In this document: positions 8,089 through 15,058 of the stretch, piece by piece
Numbering within the stretch: position 1 is the first letter of the stretch
Layout: each line of letters opens with the position of its first letter
Assembly: GCA_041687495.1 (NCBI GenBank)
Contig: JAWLBR010000020.1
Location: forward strand, 1-38,283
DNA: 38,283 nucleotides
Direction of reading: 5' to 3'
Source: JAWLBR01 sp041687495
Lineage (GTDB): Bacteria > Bacillota > Limnochordia > DTU087 > JAAYGB01
Made by a program: the position numbers and the translations under genes
The notes under the pieces: generated by a model
Seen by the model: the letters and a program-made list of their open reading frames with translations, nothing else
What the model was told of the DNA's origin: nothing
Databases searched by the model: none

Positions 8089-8376
8089 CTACTCTTCTTC
8101 TCTAATCACCATGTAGCGAATGACTTCGTCAGTGATCTTAATGATTCGCTCTAACTCAGTCGCCGTTGGACTGTCGGCGGTGAATTTGACCACTACGTAG
8201 AAGCCTTCGGTGAACCCCTTAATTTCATAGGCTAATCTTCTCTTACCCCACTTGTCCAGTTCACGGGCTTCACCACCACCGTTGGTGATGATACCAGCAA
8301 ACCGCTCAAGAGTGGCGTCGATAGCCTCTTCCTCTAGTTTCGGGTTAAGGATCAACATTAACTCGTATGGGCGCAC
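8089..8376 (-). CDS. rpsF: 30S ribosomal protein S6
   Basis: Platform protein that forms a dimer with S18. The GTG at 8376 gives 95 residues starting MRPYELMLILNP, the usual S6 start. GGAGGAGGTG at 8385-8394 (minus strand) is an excellent ribosome site 8 bases upstream. The frame extends to 8418 but those extra codons are leader. Canonical segments are ELDKWGKRRLAYEIKGFTEGFYVVVKF and RYMVIREEE. It is the first gene of the operon and is preceded by a strong leader hairpin and a promoter. Confidence 0.97.
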   Translation of the reverse strand: MRPYELMLILNPKLEEEAIDATLERFAGIITNGGGEARELDKWGKRRLAYEIKGFTEGFYVVVKFTADSPTATELERIIKITDEVIRYMVIREEE

Positions 8377-8406
8377 CGCAGCTTCACCTCCTCCCTTTGG
8401 GCATTG

Positions 8407-8429
8407 GCCCCGGGTCACACCCCCGGAGC
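8407..8429 (-). promoter_or_regulatory. Leader hairpin upstream of rpsF, possible S6:S18 autoregulatory site
   Basis: In the rpsF leader the minus strand can form an 8-bp stem (GCTCCGGG with CCCGGGGC, one U-G pair) closing a 7-base loop, about 12 bases before the ribosome site. Many bacteria carry an S6:S18-binding RNA in this leader. The position fits, but I cannot match the full published motif by eye, so this is a candidate only. Confidence 0.4.
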
Positions 8430-8446
8430 AGGGATTAACAACTTAC

Positions 8447-8475
8447 AGTATAGCACTGCTGAACAGGCTATGCAA
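8447..8475 (-). promoter_or_regulatory. Sigma-A promoter of rpsF-ssb-rpsR
   Basis: On the minus strand, TTGCAT (8470-8475), a 17-base spacer and TATACT (8447-8452) with a TG one base before the -10 (extended -10). The predicted transcript start near 8440 leaves a leader of about 65 bases before the rpsF start. Confidence 0.65.
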
Positions 8476-8660
8476 TGGGATCTTTCCCTACGCTGTGAGT
8501 TTTTCCATGTTCAGTGGAGAATTTGCAAAGATCTTACACTCTGTTTGCGGACTGTTGGCATCTATGCGTTAAGGTAGAAAGCAACAAGACAGTGGAGTTG
8601 CACAGTTTACAAACCGATACTCCAGTTTGCCGAGACCGTTCAGCGGCATATCGAGCTGAA

Positions 8661-8675
8661 TTCCTATGATACAAT
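8661..8675 (+). promoter_or_regulatory. Candidate extended -10 promoter of the two-component operon
   Basis: TATGATACAAT at 8665-8675 contains TACAAT preceded by TGA, an extended -10 pattern. No good -35 is seen 17 bases upstream. It lies about 22 bases before the response-regulator start, which would give a very short leader. Confidence 0.4.
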
Positions 8676-8696
8676 GGCTCTGGAGGTGTAGACACT

Positions 8697-9407
8697 ATGA
8701 GTTTATGCGGACTGCAGATTCTGGTCATCGAAGATGATGAACACGTCTGCCGCCTCTTGGAGGCTACCTTTTCGGGAACTGAGGCTCACTTGGACTTTTG
8801 CCATGGCGGCCAAGACGGGGCGGCACTGGCCCGTCTTGGCAGCTATGATTTGATCATTCTCGACTTAATGATCCCCCGCAAAGATGGGTGGGAGGTGTGC
8901 AAAGAACTGCGCGAGCGTGCGGAAGTCACGACTCCGGTGATTATGCTGACAGCTAAAACGGATGAGTTAGATAAGGTGTTAGGATTGGAGCTTGGAGCAG
9001 ATGACTACATCACAAAGCCGTTCAGCCCAAGAGAGCTACTTGCCCGGTGCAAGGCAGTAGTCAGGCGCTTTACAAACAGCGTGTCTGAAGCCAACACCGA
9101 TATGCAGTTTGGACCCTTAACCATTAGCGAAAAGGCGCATCAAGTGACAATAGTTGGAGAATCAGTAGATCTGACGCGTAAAGAGTTTGAGCTGTTGTTT
9201 TACCTTGCCTCAAACTGTAATCAGACGTTTTCCCGGGACAGAATTCTTGAGGTCGTGTGGGGCTACGAGTCAGGGTCTACCACCAGAACCATCGATGAAC
9301 ATATCAAGCGGCTGAGACAGAAGCTGAAAGCGGCTGGCCTACAGACGGATATGATCCAAACCATTTGGGGAGTAGGGTATATGTTCAGAGTTGATGGCAG
9401 TGCCTAG
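8697..9407 (+). CDS. OmpR/PhoB-family response regulator
   Basis: Two-domain transcription regulator of 236 residues. The receiver domain (about 6-120) has the acidic pocket IEDDE, the phospho-acceptor Asp56 in LILDLMIP (read LIILDLMIP), the T/S switch in MLTAKT and Lys in YITKPFSP. The C-terminal winged-helix DNA-binding domain (about 138-232) has LTRKEFELLFYLASN, SRDRILEVVWGY and RTIDEHIKRLRQKL. GGAGGTG sits 8 bases before the ATG. It overlaps the sensor kinase start by about 14 bases, so the pair is co-translated. The signal and regulon cannot be read from sequence. Downstream genes for a small membrane protein and a Skp-like protein suggest an envelope role. Confidence 0.95.
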   Translation: MSLCGLQILVIEDDEHVCRLLEATFSGTEAHLDFCHGGQDGAALARLGSYDLIILDLMIPRKDGWEVCKELRERAEVTTPVIMLTAKTDELDKVLGLELGADDYITKPFSPRELLARCKAVVRRFTNSVSEANTDMQFGPLTISEKAHQVTIVGESVDLTRKEFELLFYLASNCNQTFSRDRILEVVWGYESGSTTRTIDEHIKRLRQKLKAAGLQTDMIQTIWGVGYMFRVDGSA

Positions 9408-10857
9408 GAGCAGACACTCTGTTTTTACCCGGCTCGTAACCAGCCAGCTGATCACAATCCTGATTACGCTGCTGATTGCAGCCGCAGTCTTTGGTTATCT
9501 CATGCACAAGTACTTTTTTGGAGTCAGCGAGTGGGAGTTGGCTGAGAAGGCCAATCGAATGCGGGACATTGTGCACGAGCACCTTGACAATGACGACATC
9601 ACCAGTCTTAGGGAGACAATATACACTCTATCCCGCTCATCTGATTTCGATCTTTGGATCCTCGATGATCGAGGCGAGATTCTGGTAGGATCGAGACTTG
9701 CCGATGAAGATCCTTCACTGACTTTGGACAGCTTGGAAATTGAGCACTCCCTGATGGGCAATATTGTCACTAAGAAAGTCAGCGGGCCGAGCTACCAAAA
9801 CCTTCTCATTGTATTTCCTCTTTTTCCGGCTCACGGGGCGCCTGGCGGGAATGAGCAGCCAGCAGAGGGAGCCTTGGTGATTAGGGCTCCTCTTGGAGCC
9901 GTGGGATCTACAGTAAACCATGCACTTAGGCTCGTAGTGTACTCCGCGCTTATTGCTGTCTTAATTGTGGTGGTCCCAATTTATGTTCAGTCGCAGCAGT
10001 TTTCTCGCCCTCTTAGGCAGTTAAGAGATGCCGCATTAGGCATCGCCAACGGTGAGTTTAGGCAGGTTGTAATGCCTCCCCACAGTCTTGAAGTAGAGCA
10101 GCTCGCGGCTGCCCTCAATTACGCAGCGGCGGAGACCGAGCGGACATTGCAGAAGCAGTTGGAACTCGATAGCTTGCGCAAGGAGTTTTTTGCTAACGCC
10201 TCCCATGAATTTCGTGCGCCATTGACTTCTATTAAGGGTTTTCTGGAAATAATCGCAGATCGAACCAACCTAGATGAAAATGAAACCCGTCAATATGTAG
10301 AGATTATGTTGAAGGATGTTCACTACCTTGAGAGGTTAGTCGGTGATCTCTTCGATCTGTCTCGGCTGGAGTTAGGGAAGTTGGCGCTGAACAAGATCTC
10401 GGTTGCAGTTGGAGAGTTGGTAAGCCAAGTAGTTGGTTCCATGCAAGCCAAAGCTGCCGGCAAAGGGGTTAAGCTGAGAAAGGATATTTCCCGGGGAATT
10501 GTCGCAATTGAGGCCGATGGGGATCGCCTGTATCAGGTCATGGTTAACCTCGTTGAGAACGCTCTACAGCACACTCCCCCAGGGGGGACGGTCAGGGTGG
10601 TCTGTAAGCAGGAGGGTGCATCCATTGTGCTTCAAGTGATCGACAGTGGAAAAGGAATACCTGAACACCTAATTCCCCGCATTTGGGAACGATTCTATAA
10701 AGCAGACGGAGCCAGAACCAGAAAGAAAGAAGGAAGCGGGCTGGGACTGTCCATTGTGAAAGAGATCGTAACCGCCCATGGCGGCGAAGTAAAGGCTGCT
10801 TCTAAATTAGGTAAGGGGACAATTTTTCAGGTGAAACTGCCTGTAAATGGCTGCTAG
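9394..10857 (+). CDS. Membrane sensor histidine kinase
   Basis: Cognate sensor of the preceding regulator, about 487 residues. Transmembrane segment 1 lies near 15-36 (LITILITLLIAAAVFGYLM). An extracellular domain of about 140 residues follows, then segment 2 near 175-195 (YSALIAVLIVVVPIYV) and a HAMP-type linker (FSRPLRQLRDAALGIANGEF). The dimerisation/phospho-acceptor domain has His271 in ASHEFRAPLTSIKGFLE. The ATPase domain has VNLVENALQHT (N box), VIDSGKGIP (G1), RFYK (F box) and GSGLGLSI (G2). ATG at 9394 or TTG at 9391 could be the start; both lie inside the regulator gene and neither has a strong ribosome site, consistent with coupling. The gene contains a near-perfect Noc-type palindrome at 10486-10499. 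Confidence 0.94.
   Translation: MAVPRSRHSVFTRLVTSQLITILITLLIAAAVFGYLMHKYFFGVSEWELAEKANRMRDIVHEHLDNDDITSLRETIYTLSRSSDFDLWILDDRGEILVGSRLADEDPSLTLDSLEIEHSLMGNIVTKKVSGPSYQNLLIVFPLFPAHGAPGGNEQPAEGALVIRAPLGAVGSTVNHALRLVVYSALIAVLIVVVPIYVQSQQFSRPLRQLRDAALGIANGEFRQVVMPPHSLEVEQLAAALNYAAAETERTLQKQLELDSLRKEFFANASHEFRAPLTSIKGFLEIIADRTNLDENETRQYVEIMLKDVHYLERLVGDLFDLSRLELGKLALNKISVAVGELVSQVVGSMQAKAAGKGVKLRKDISRGIVAIEADGDRLYQVMVNLVENALQHTPPGGTVRVVCKQEGASIVLQVIDSGKGIPEHLIPRIWERFYKADGARTRKKEGSGLGLSIVKEIVTAHGGEVKAASKLGKGTIFQVKLPVNGC
10486..10499. promoter_or_regulatory. Candidate Noc-binding site (13 of 14 match)
   Basis: ATTTCCCGGGGAAT differs at one base from the B. subtilis Noc-binding consensus ATTTCCCGGGAAAT. 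It lies inside the histidine kinase coding region. A weaker partial match centred near 9234 lies in the regulator gene. This chromosome encodes a Noc-type protein at 28939-29802. Binding is inferred, not shown. Confidence 0.45.
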
Positions 10858-10900
10858 GCAAATTTGCCAGCAGTACAACGCTCAAAGGAGGGACTCGTCT

Positions 10901-11134
10901 ATGCTTAGGGGTTTGCAGTTTGCTGCAACCATCTACCTGAGCCATCTGTTGGTGTTTAGTAACGCCGCTCTAGCCCAGGCGGGAGTGGAAGAGCCTGTGG
11001 ACTACACCGCCTTCTTCACAACTGTTGGAGCTATTGTAGTAGCCGCTGTGTTTCTAGCCGTCCGGGCTTCCATCAAGAAACGACAGGAGCAAGAGCGGGT
11101 ACGGGAGTTAATGCAGGAACTTAGAGACGATTAA
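10901..11134 (+). CDS. Small membrane protein of unknown function
   Basis: 77-residue protein beginning at ATG 10901, chosen because AAAGGAGGG at 10884-10892 lies 8 bases upstream. The frame extends back to 10847 inside the kinase gene but without a ribosome site. The N-terminal 25 residues (ATIYLSHLLVFSNAALAQA) look like a signal peptide or first membrane segment ending in an AQA cleavage-like site. A second hydrophobic segment (FFTTVGAIVVAAVFLAVRAS, about 36-55) is followed by a charged cytoplasmic-type tail (KKRQEQERVRELMQELRDD). I do not recognise the family. It follows the kinase by 43 bases and precedes the Skp-like gene by 55, so it is probably in the same transcript. Confidence 0.75.
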   Translation: MLRGLQFAATIYLSHLLVFSNAALAQAGVEEPVDYTAFFTTVGAIVVAAVFLAVRASIKKRQEQERVRELMQELRDD

Positions 11135-11189
11135 GCTGGTCACAGCCAATCACGTCACGCAAGCATGCAACTAACTAGGAGGACTATCA

Positions 11190-11615
11190 GTGAATAGGTG
11201 CGCAAAAACTGTACTCGTTGGCATTATGACTATGGCAGTTATCTTAGGTGTGCAAGTCTGGGCGGAGCCAGCCTCAGCCGCATCCATAGGCTATGTCAAT
11301 ATCCAGGAGCTCTTTAACCAGCATCCTAGCCTTCCAGAAGCCCAAGAGAAATATGCAGCGCTGTATGTTGAAGTTCAGCAAGAACTGCAAGAAGCTGAGA
11401 GCAGCATGAGTCAAGAAGAGCTGAGGCAGTTGCAAGCCCAGCTTCAGAATAAACTCGGAGAGAAGGAGCAACAAATTCAGCAAGAGCTGATCTCAGACAT
11501 CTACGCCATAGTCGCTGAGGTGGCTTCCAGTCTGCAGCTTGATATCGTGCTCAGAGGTGAAAACGTCGTCGTTGGAGGTCAGGACATAACAGAAGAGGTC
11601 CTGGCAAAGTATTAA
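11190..11615 (+). CDS. OmpH/Skp-like exported coiled-coil protein
   Basis: 141-residue exported protein. The signal peptide is about residues 1-30 (VLVGIMTMAVILGVQVW, then PASA). It is followed by IGYVNIQELFNQHPSLPEAQEKY, the start typical of Skp/OmpH proteins, and a Gln/Glu-rich coiled-coil hairpin (about 55-105). The C-terminal strand region has VLRGENVVVGGQDITEEVL, the usual OmpH ending. Skp is a periplasmic holdase for outer-membrane proteins in diderms; related proteins occur in some Bacillota, where the job is less clear. GTG at 11190 has AGGAGGA upstream. It is the last gene of the two-component cluster and is followed by a terminator. Confidence 0.85.
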   Translation: MNRCAKTVLVGIMTMAVILGVQVWAEPASAASIGYVNIQELFNQHPSLPEAQEKYAALYVEVQQELQEAESSMSQEELRQLQAQLQNKLGEKEQQIQQELISDIYAIVAEVASSLQLDIVLRGENVVVGGQDITEEVLAKY

Positions 11616-11638
11616 GACCGCAATTGCCTTGATATGCG

Positions 11639-11670
11639 ATGAGCCGCCTCAGCTGGCGGCTCATTTGCTT
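11639..11670 (+). terminator. Intrinsic terminator after the Skp-like gene
   Basis: A perfect 10-bp stem, ATGAGCCGCC at 11639-11648 and GGCGGCTCAT at 11655-11664, has a 6-base loop and a modest TTTGCTT tail. It sits between the convergent Skp-like and ychF genes and overlaps the region just after the ychF stop, so it may act in both directions although the minus side lacks a T-run. Confidence 0.75.
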
Positions 11671-12781
11671 AATGGCTCTCGCTGAAGCGGAACAGAACAA
11701 CATCCCCGTCTTGAATCTCGTAGTCCTTGCCCTCGGAGCGCACTATTCCTTGCTCTCTGGCAGCAGTAAATGATCCCGCCTGAAGCAGCTGCTCGGCTGG
11801 CACCACCTCGGCCCGAATAAAGCCTTTTTCCATATCGGTGTGAACTTTGCCCGCCGCCTGGGGGGCCTTGGTGTTTCGCTTGACTGACCAGGCTCTAGTC
11901 TCTGGCCCTTTTACGGTATAAAATGTAATCAGATCGAGCACTTGATAGCTGTGGGTAATCAGCTTCGCTAAGCTGAGCTGCGAGATTCCGAGTTCAGCCT
12001 GAAACTCGCTGGCCTCCTCCGACTCCATTTCCGCCAACTCAGCCTCAATTCGTGCACTCACCGTCACCACTTCGCTGCCCTGTTGATCAGCATAGTTGTA
12101 GGTAGCTGCCAGTGCCTCCGAGTCGTGTTGCGCACCATCAGCCAGAAGCTCCTCATCGACGTTGGCCGCGTAGAGAATTGGCTTTGTTGTCAGCAGGAAT
12201 AACCCCGCCAGCCATTTAGATTGGGAGGCTGATGTAGTGGGATAGAGCCTGGCTGGTTTACCGGCATTCAGCATTTCCTCCAACTCATTGAGCCACGCCA
12301 TCTCTTCTTTGTACCGGGTTTCTCCGGTCTTCAGCATTCTCACTGTCTTCTCTTTGCGGGCTGCCACGGTCTGCATATCTGCCAACAGCAGCTCCAGTTC
12401 AACAGTTTGAGCATCCCTCACCGGATCAACGCTACCCTCGACGTGGGTCACATTGCTGTCGCTAAAACATCGGACGACCTGCACGATGGCATCAACTTCC
12501 CGAATGTGGGCGAGAAACTGGTTCCCCAGTCCCTCCCCTCGACTGGCACCCCGAACCAGTCCGGCAATGTCGACAAACTGCACTGCCGCAGGGGTCAGCT
12601 TCTCTGGCTTTGTCACCTCTGCAATCTGAGTGAGACGCTCATCAGGGATGGCAACTACGCCAACGTTGGGTTCGATGGTACAAAAGGGGAAATTCTCTGC
12701 CGGCGAATGTCCCTGCGTCAGGGCATTGAAAAGAGTAGACTTGCCAACATTGGGCAGGCCTACGATTCCCAGGCTAAACAT
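11669..12781 (-). CDS. ychF: YchF/OLA1-type ribosome-associated ATPase
   Basis: Translation-factor-class P-loop protein of 370 residues; family members hydrolyse ATP rather than GTP and associate with the ribosome. Walker A GLPNVGKST lies at about 8-16, DIAG at about 71-74, and the switch region has GASRGEGLGNQFLAHIREVD. The family-typical C-terminal TGS domain holds LITFYTVKGPETRAWSVKRNTKAPQAAGKVHTDMEKGFIRAEV (here read from about 303 onward) and ends FRFSES. ATG at 12781 has AGGAG upstream. It follows the DUF951 gene by 11 bases, an association seen in many Bacillota. Confidence 0.96.
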   Translation of the reverse strand: MFSLGIVGLPNVGKSTLFNALTQGHSPAENFPFCTIEPNVGVVAIPDERLTQIAEVTKPEKLTPAAVQFVDIAGLVRGASRGEGLGNQFLAHIREVDAIVQVVRCFSDSNVTHVEGSVDPVRDAQTVELELLLADMQTVAARKEKTVRMLKTGETRYKEEMAWLNELEEMLNAGKPARLYPTTSASQSKWLAGLFLLTTKPILYAANVDEELLADGAQHDSEALAATYNYADQQGSEVVTVSARIEAELAEMESEEASEFQAELGISQLSLAKLITHSYQVLDLITFYTVKGPETRAWSVKRNTKAPQAAGKVHTDMEKGFIRAEVVPAEQLLQAGSFTAAREQGIVRSEGKDYEIQDGDVVLFRFSESH

Positions 12782-12792
12782 TGCAGCTCCTC

Positions 12793-12999
12793 CTAGTTGT
12801 CAGCGGGGCGATCTCCCCGCGCGATGACTTCTTTTACCGCTTTCTCAAACTTTCTTCGGGGAATGAGCATTACCCGTTGGCACGTTAGGCATCTTAGTCG
12901 GAAGTCCATGCCCATTCTCATAATCTCCCAGGTATAGCCACCGCAAGGGTGAGGCTTGCGCAATCTAACTTGGTCTCCGATTCCAAACCTTTCTTCCAT
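12793..12999 (-). CDS. DUF951 family protein
   Basis: About 68 residues of a small soluble protein found almost only in Bacillota. The conserved pattern GDQVRLRKPHPCGGYTWEI, then RMGMDFRLRC and CQRVMLIPRRKFEKAVK is complete. The three Cys residues (HPCG, RCLTC) suggest metal or nucleic-acid binding, but no function is established. GAGGTG lies 6 bases before the ATG at 12999; earlier in-frame starts at 13005 and 13008 overlap that ribosome site. It is the first gene of the unit ending with ychF. Confidence 0.9.
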   Translation of the reverse strand: MEERFGIGDQVRLRKPHPCGGYTWEIMRMGMDFRLRCLTCQRVMLIPRRKFEKAVKEVIARGDRPADN

Positions 13000-13173
13000 G
13001 GCCATCACCTCGCTTTCTCTGGTTTCTCGTTCCTACCGTTCCATTCCTTGTCTGAGCTGGTCTGCTCTTACGATACCAGAAGAATCTAGACTTGTAAGGA
13101 AGGTGTTCCGTTTGTGCTCCCAGAAGTTATGGGTATTCGCAAATTCACTATCAGAAAAGGAGAGGATTAGTAC

Positions 13174-14076
13174 TTGAAGAGCCATCTTAGCTTGGTATTG
13201 CTCGTCCTAATTGCTATGTTTGCTGTTTTTGCTGTGGGTCATGCCGCAACGCAGCAGTCAGCCGAAGTAGCAGCTGTAAACGGAGAAAGCATTACAGAGG
13301 CAGAGTTCTACGCTGCTTTGGAACGCAAGTCCGGTGAGCAGGTACTCCAACAGCTCATCATCGAAAAGATGCTGATGCAAGAAGCCAAGAGACTGGGGAT
13401 TATGCCTTCTGACTCTGAGGTCGAGATGATGGTCGCTAACATCAAGGCCCAGGTCGGCGGCGATGAGGAAGCTTTTGCTCGGGCTCTGGCTCAGTACAAC
13501 ATTACTGAAGAGCGGCTGAGAGAAGAATTCGTACTCGGGGCGATTCTGCAGCAGCTGGCAGTGCACGGTGTCTCCGTTACCGAAGAAGAAGTGGCAGAGT
13601 TCTTTGACGCCAACAAGGAAGAGTTGCTGCAAGTTCGGGCCAGCCATATCTTAGTTGAGACCGAACAGGAAGCTAAAGACCTGAAAGCTCGTATAGACGC
13701 AGGCGAAGATTTTGCTGCTCTAGCTAAGGAATACTCCAAGGATGGCACCGCTGCCAACGGCGGAGATCTTGGCTACTTTGGTAAGGGGCAAATGGTCCAA
13801 CCATTCGAAGACGCCGCCTTTGGCCTTACCGTCGGTGAAACTAGCCAAGTAGTACAGACACAGTTTGGGTTCCACCTGATTCGGTTGGCAGACCGTAAGG
13901 ATCCAGATCTGGCCTCCTTGGCTCCGGAAATTCGCCAGCAGGTTTTGCGGCAGAAGGCCAAGAGCCAAGAGCAGATCATCGACGAGTTGGTAGTCAACAC
14001 CGACATCGATGTCTTCTGGCCCCAGTACTCTCAACTGAACCACGAACCAGTAGTTGAGGAGACTGAAGACAAGTAG
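13174..14076 (+). CDS. Exported parvulin-type peptidyl-prolyl isomerase (SurA/PrsA-like)
   Basis: Extracytoplasmic foldase of 300 residues. TTG at 13174 is preceded by AAAGGAGAGG at about 8 bases. The signal peptide is residues 1-25 (LSLVLLVLIAMFAVFAVGHA) and has no Cys after the hydrophobic core, so unlike B. subtilis PrsA this is not a lipoprotein. A SurA-type N-terminal helical chaperone region spans about 30-150. The rotamase domain (about 154-240) has VRASHILVETEQEAKDL, FAALAKEYSKD, GGDLGYFGKGQMV and FGFHLIRL. The C-terminal tail is acidic. It is a single-gene unit between divergent DUF951 and a strong terminator. Confidence 0.92.
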   Translation: MKSHLSLVLLVLIAMFAVFAVGHAATQQSAEVAAVNGESITEAEFYAALERKSGEQVLQQLIIEKMLMQEAKRLGIMPSDSEVEMMVANIKAQVGGDEEAFARALAQYNITEERLREEFVLGAILQQLAVHGVSVTEEEVAEFFDANKEELLQVRASHILVETEQEAKDLKARIDAGEDFAALAKEYSKDGTAANGGDLGYFGKGQMVQPFEDAAFGLTVGETSQVVQTQFGFHLIRLADRKDPDLASLAPEIRQQVLRQKAKSQEQIIDELVVNTDIDVFWPQYSQLNHEPVVEETEDK

Positions 14077-14129
14077 AGGTCTCCCGGTTAAGAACTAACT
14101 AAGTCAAGGTAGATAGCACAGTTTACGCT

Positions 14130-14176
14130 AGAATAGAGGCAGCACCGCTTTGTCGGGCTGCCTCTATTCTTTCTCT
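14130..14176 (+). terminator. Strong terminator after the prolyl isomerase gene
   Basis: A perfect 14-bp stem (14130-14143 with 14157-14170, starting AGAATAGAGGCAGC) and a 13-base loop are followed by TTCTCT. It separates the isomerase gene from the convergent pheA. The minus side lacks a T-run. Confidence 0.85.
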
Positions 14177-14191
14177 CCACCTAGATTCTGG

Positions 14192-15058
14192 TTACTTGTG
14201 CAAATTGCTGGATGCCACCACACGGTAGGTACCCAGCACCTTAAAGAATCCCGACTTGGCTTTAACTATCTGCAAAGCTTCAGCCAACTGCTCATTGGCC
14301 TGATCTCCATCGATATCGAGGTAGAATAGGTACTCACCTAAGGTTCTCTTCGCTGGCCGGGATTCAATGCGAGTCAGGTTGATTTTACGGCTGGCAAACT
14401 CCCAAAGAATATCGTACAAGATTCCCGCCCTATCTGTCTTTGTAGAGAAGACGACCGAGGTCTTGACCTGATCAGATGGACCCGGATGACTTTGATGGGG
14501 CCCACGCCCAACTAAGACAAATCGGGTTGCGTTAAGGGAGTTATCCTGGATCCGCTCCGCAATGACCTCCAACTGATACAACCCTGCTGCCAACGAATTA
14601 CCGATAGCTGCAAGGCCCGAGTCGCCCTCATTTACCAAGCGGGCGGCTTCTGACGTTGAGCTTACCGCCACTGTCTTCGCCCATGGTAGATGCTGTCGCA
14701 AGTAGCGGCGGCACTGGGCTAAGGCTTGCGGATGCGAAAGCACCTGCTGAACGTCTCCTTCTTTAGTACCAGGAATGACCATCAGGTGGTGCTCAATGGG
14801 TAAAACCAGCTCGGCTAGAATTGATAAATTCACGACCACAGCCAAAGTATCCCAAACAATGGTAACAGAACCCTCAATTGAGTTTTCCACAGGAACTACG
14901 CCCAGCCCCAACTGCCCATCGTCTACCATCTCAAGTAAACTAACCAGGCTGTCTACCGCCACCAACCGGCTCTCTGGCAGACCCCACTCTGCCATAACCT
15001 TAGCAGCCTGCTGGCTGAAAGAACCACCTGGTCCCAAATATCCCAGCGTTACTCCCAA
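14192..15058 (-). CDS. pheA: Prephenate dehydratase
   Basis: Converts prephenate to phenylpyruvate in phenylalanine synthesis. The 288-residue protein has the catalytic domain (about 3-180), with YLGPGGSFSQQAA, VPVENSIEGSV and the catalytic TRF motif in NATRFVLVG. A C-terminal ACT domain (about 195-275) with the Phe-binding motif ESRPAK suggests allosteric feedback by phenylalanine. It is a monofunctional form with no chorismate mutase domain. TTG at 15058 directly follows the TAG stop of gcvPB (no intervening base) and no independent ribosome site is evident, so expression is probably by reinitiation from gcvPB. Confidence 0.95.
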   Translation of the reverse strand: MGVTLGYLGPGGSFSQQAAKVMAEWGLPESRLVAVDSLVSLLEMVDDGQLGLGVVPVENSIEGSVTIVWDTLAVVVNLSILAELVLPIEHHLMVIPGTKEGDVQQVLSHPQALAQCRRYLRQHLPWAKTVAVSSTSEAARLVNEGDSGLAAIGNSLAAGLYQLEVIAERIQDNSLNATRFVLVGRGPHQSHPGPSDQVKTSVVFSTKTDRAGILYDILWEFASRKINLTRIESRPAKRTLGEYLFYLDIDGDQANEQLAEALQIVKAKSGFFKVLGTYRVVASSNLHK

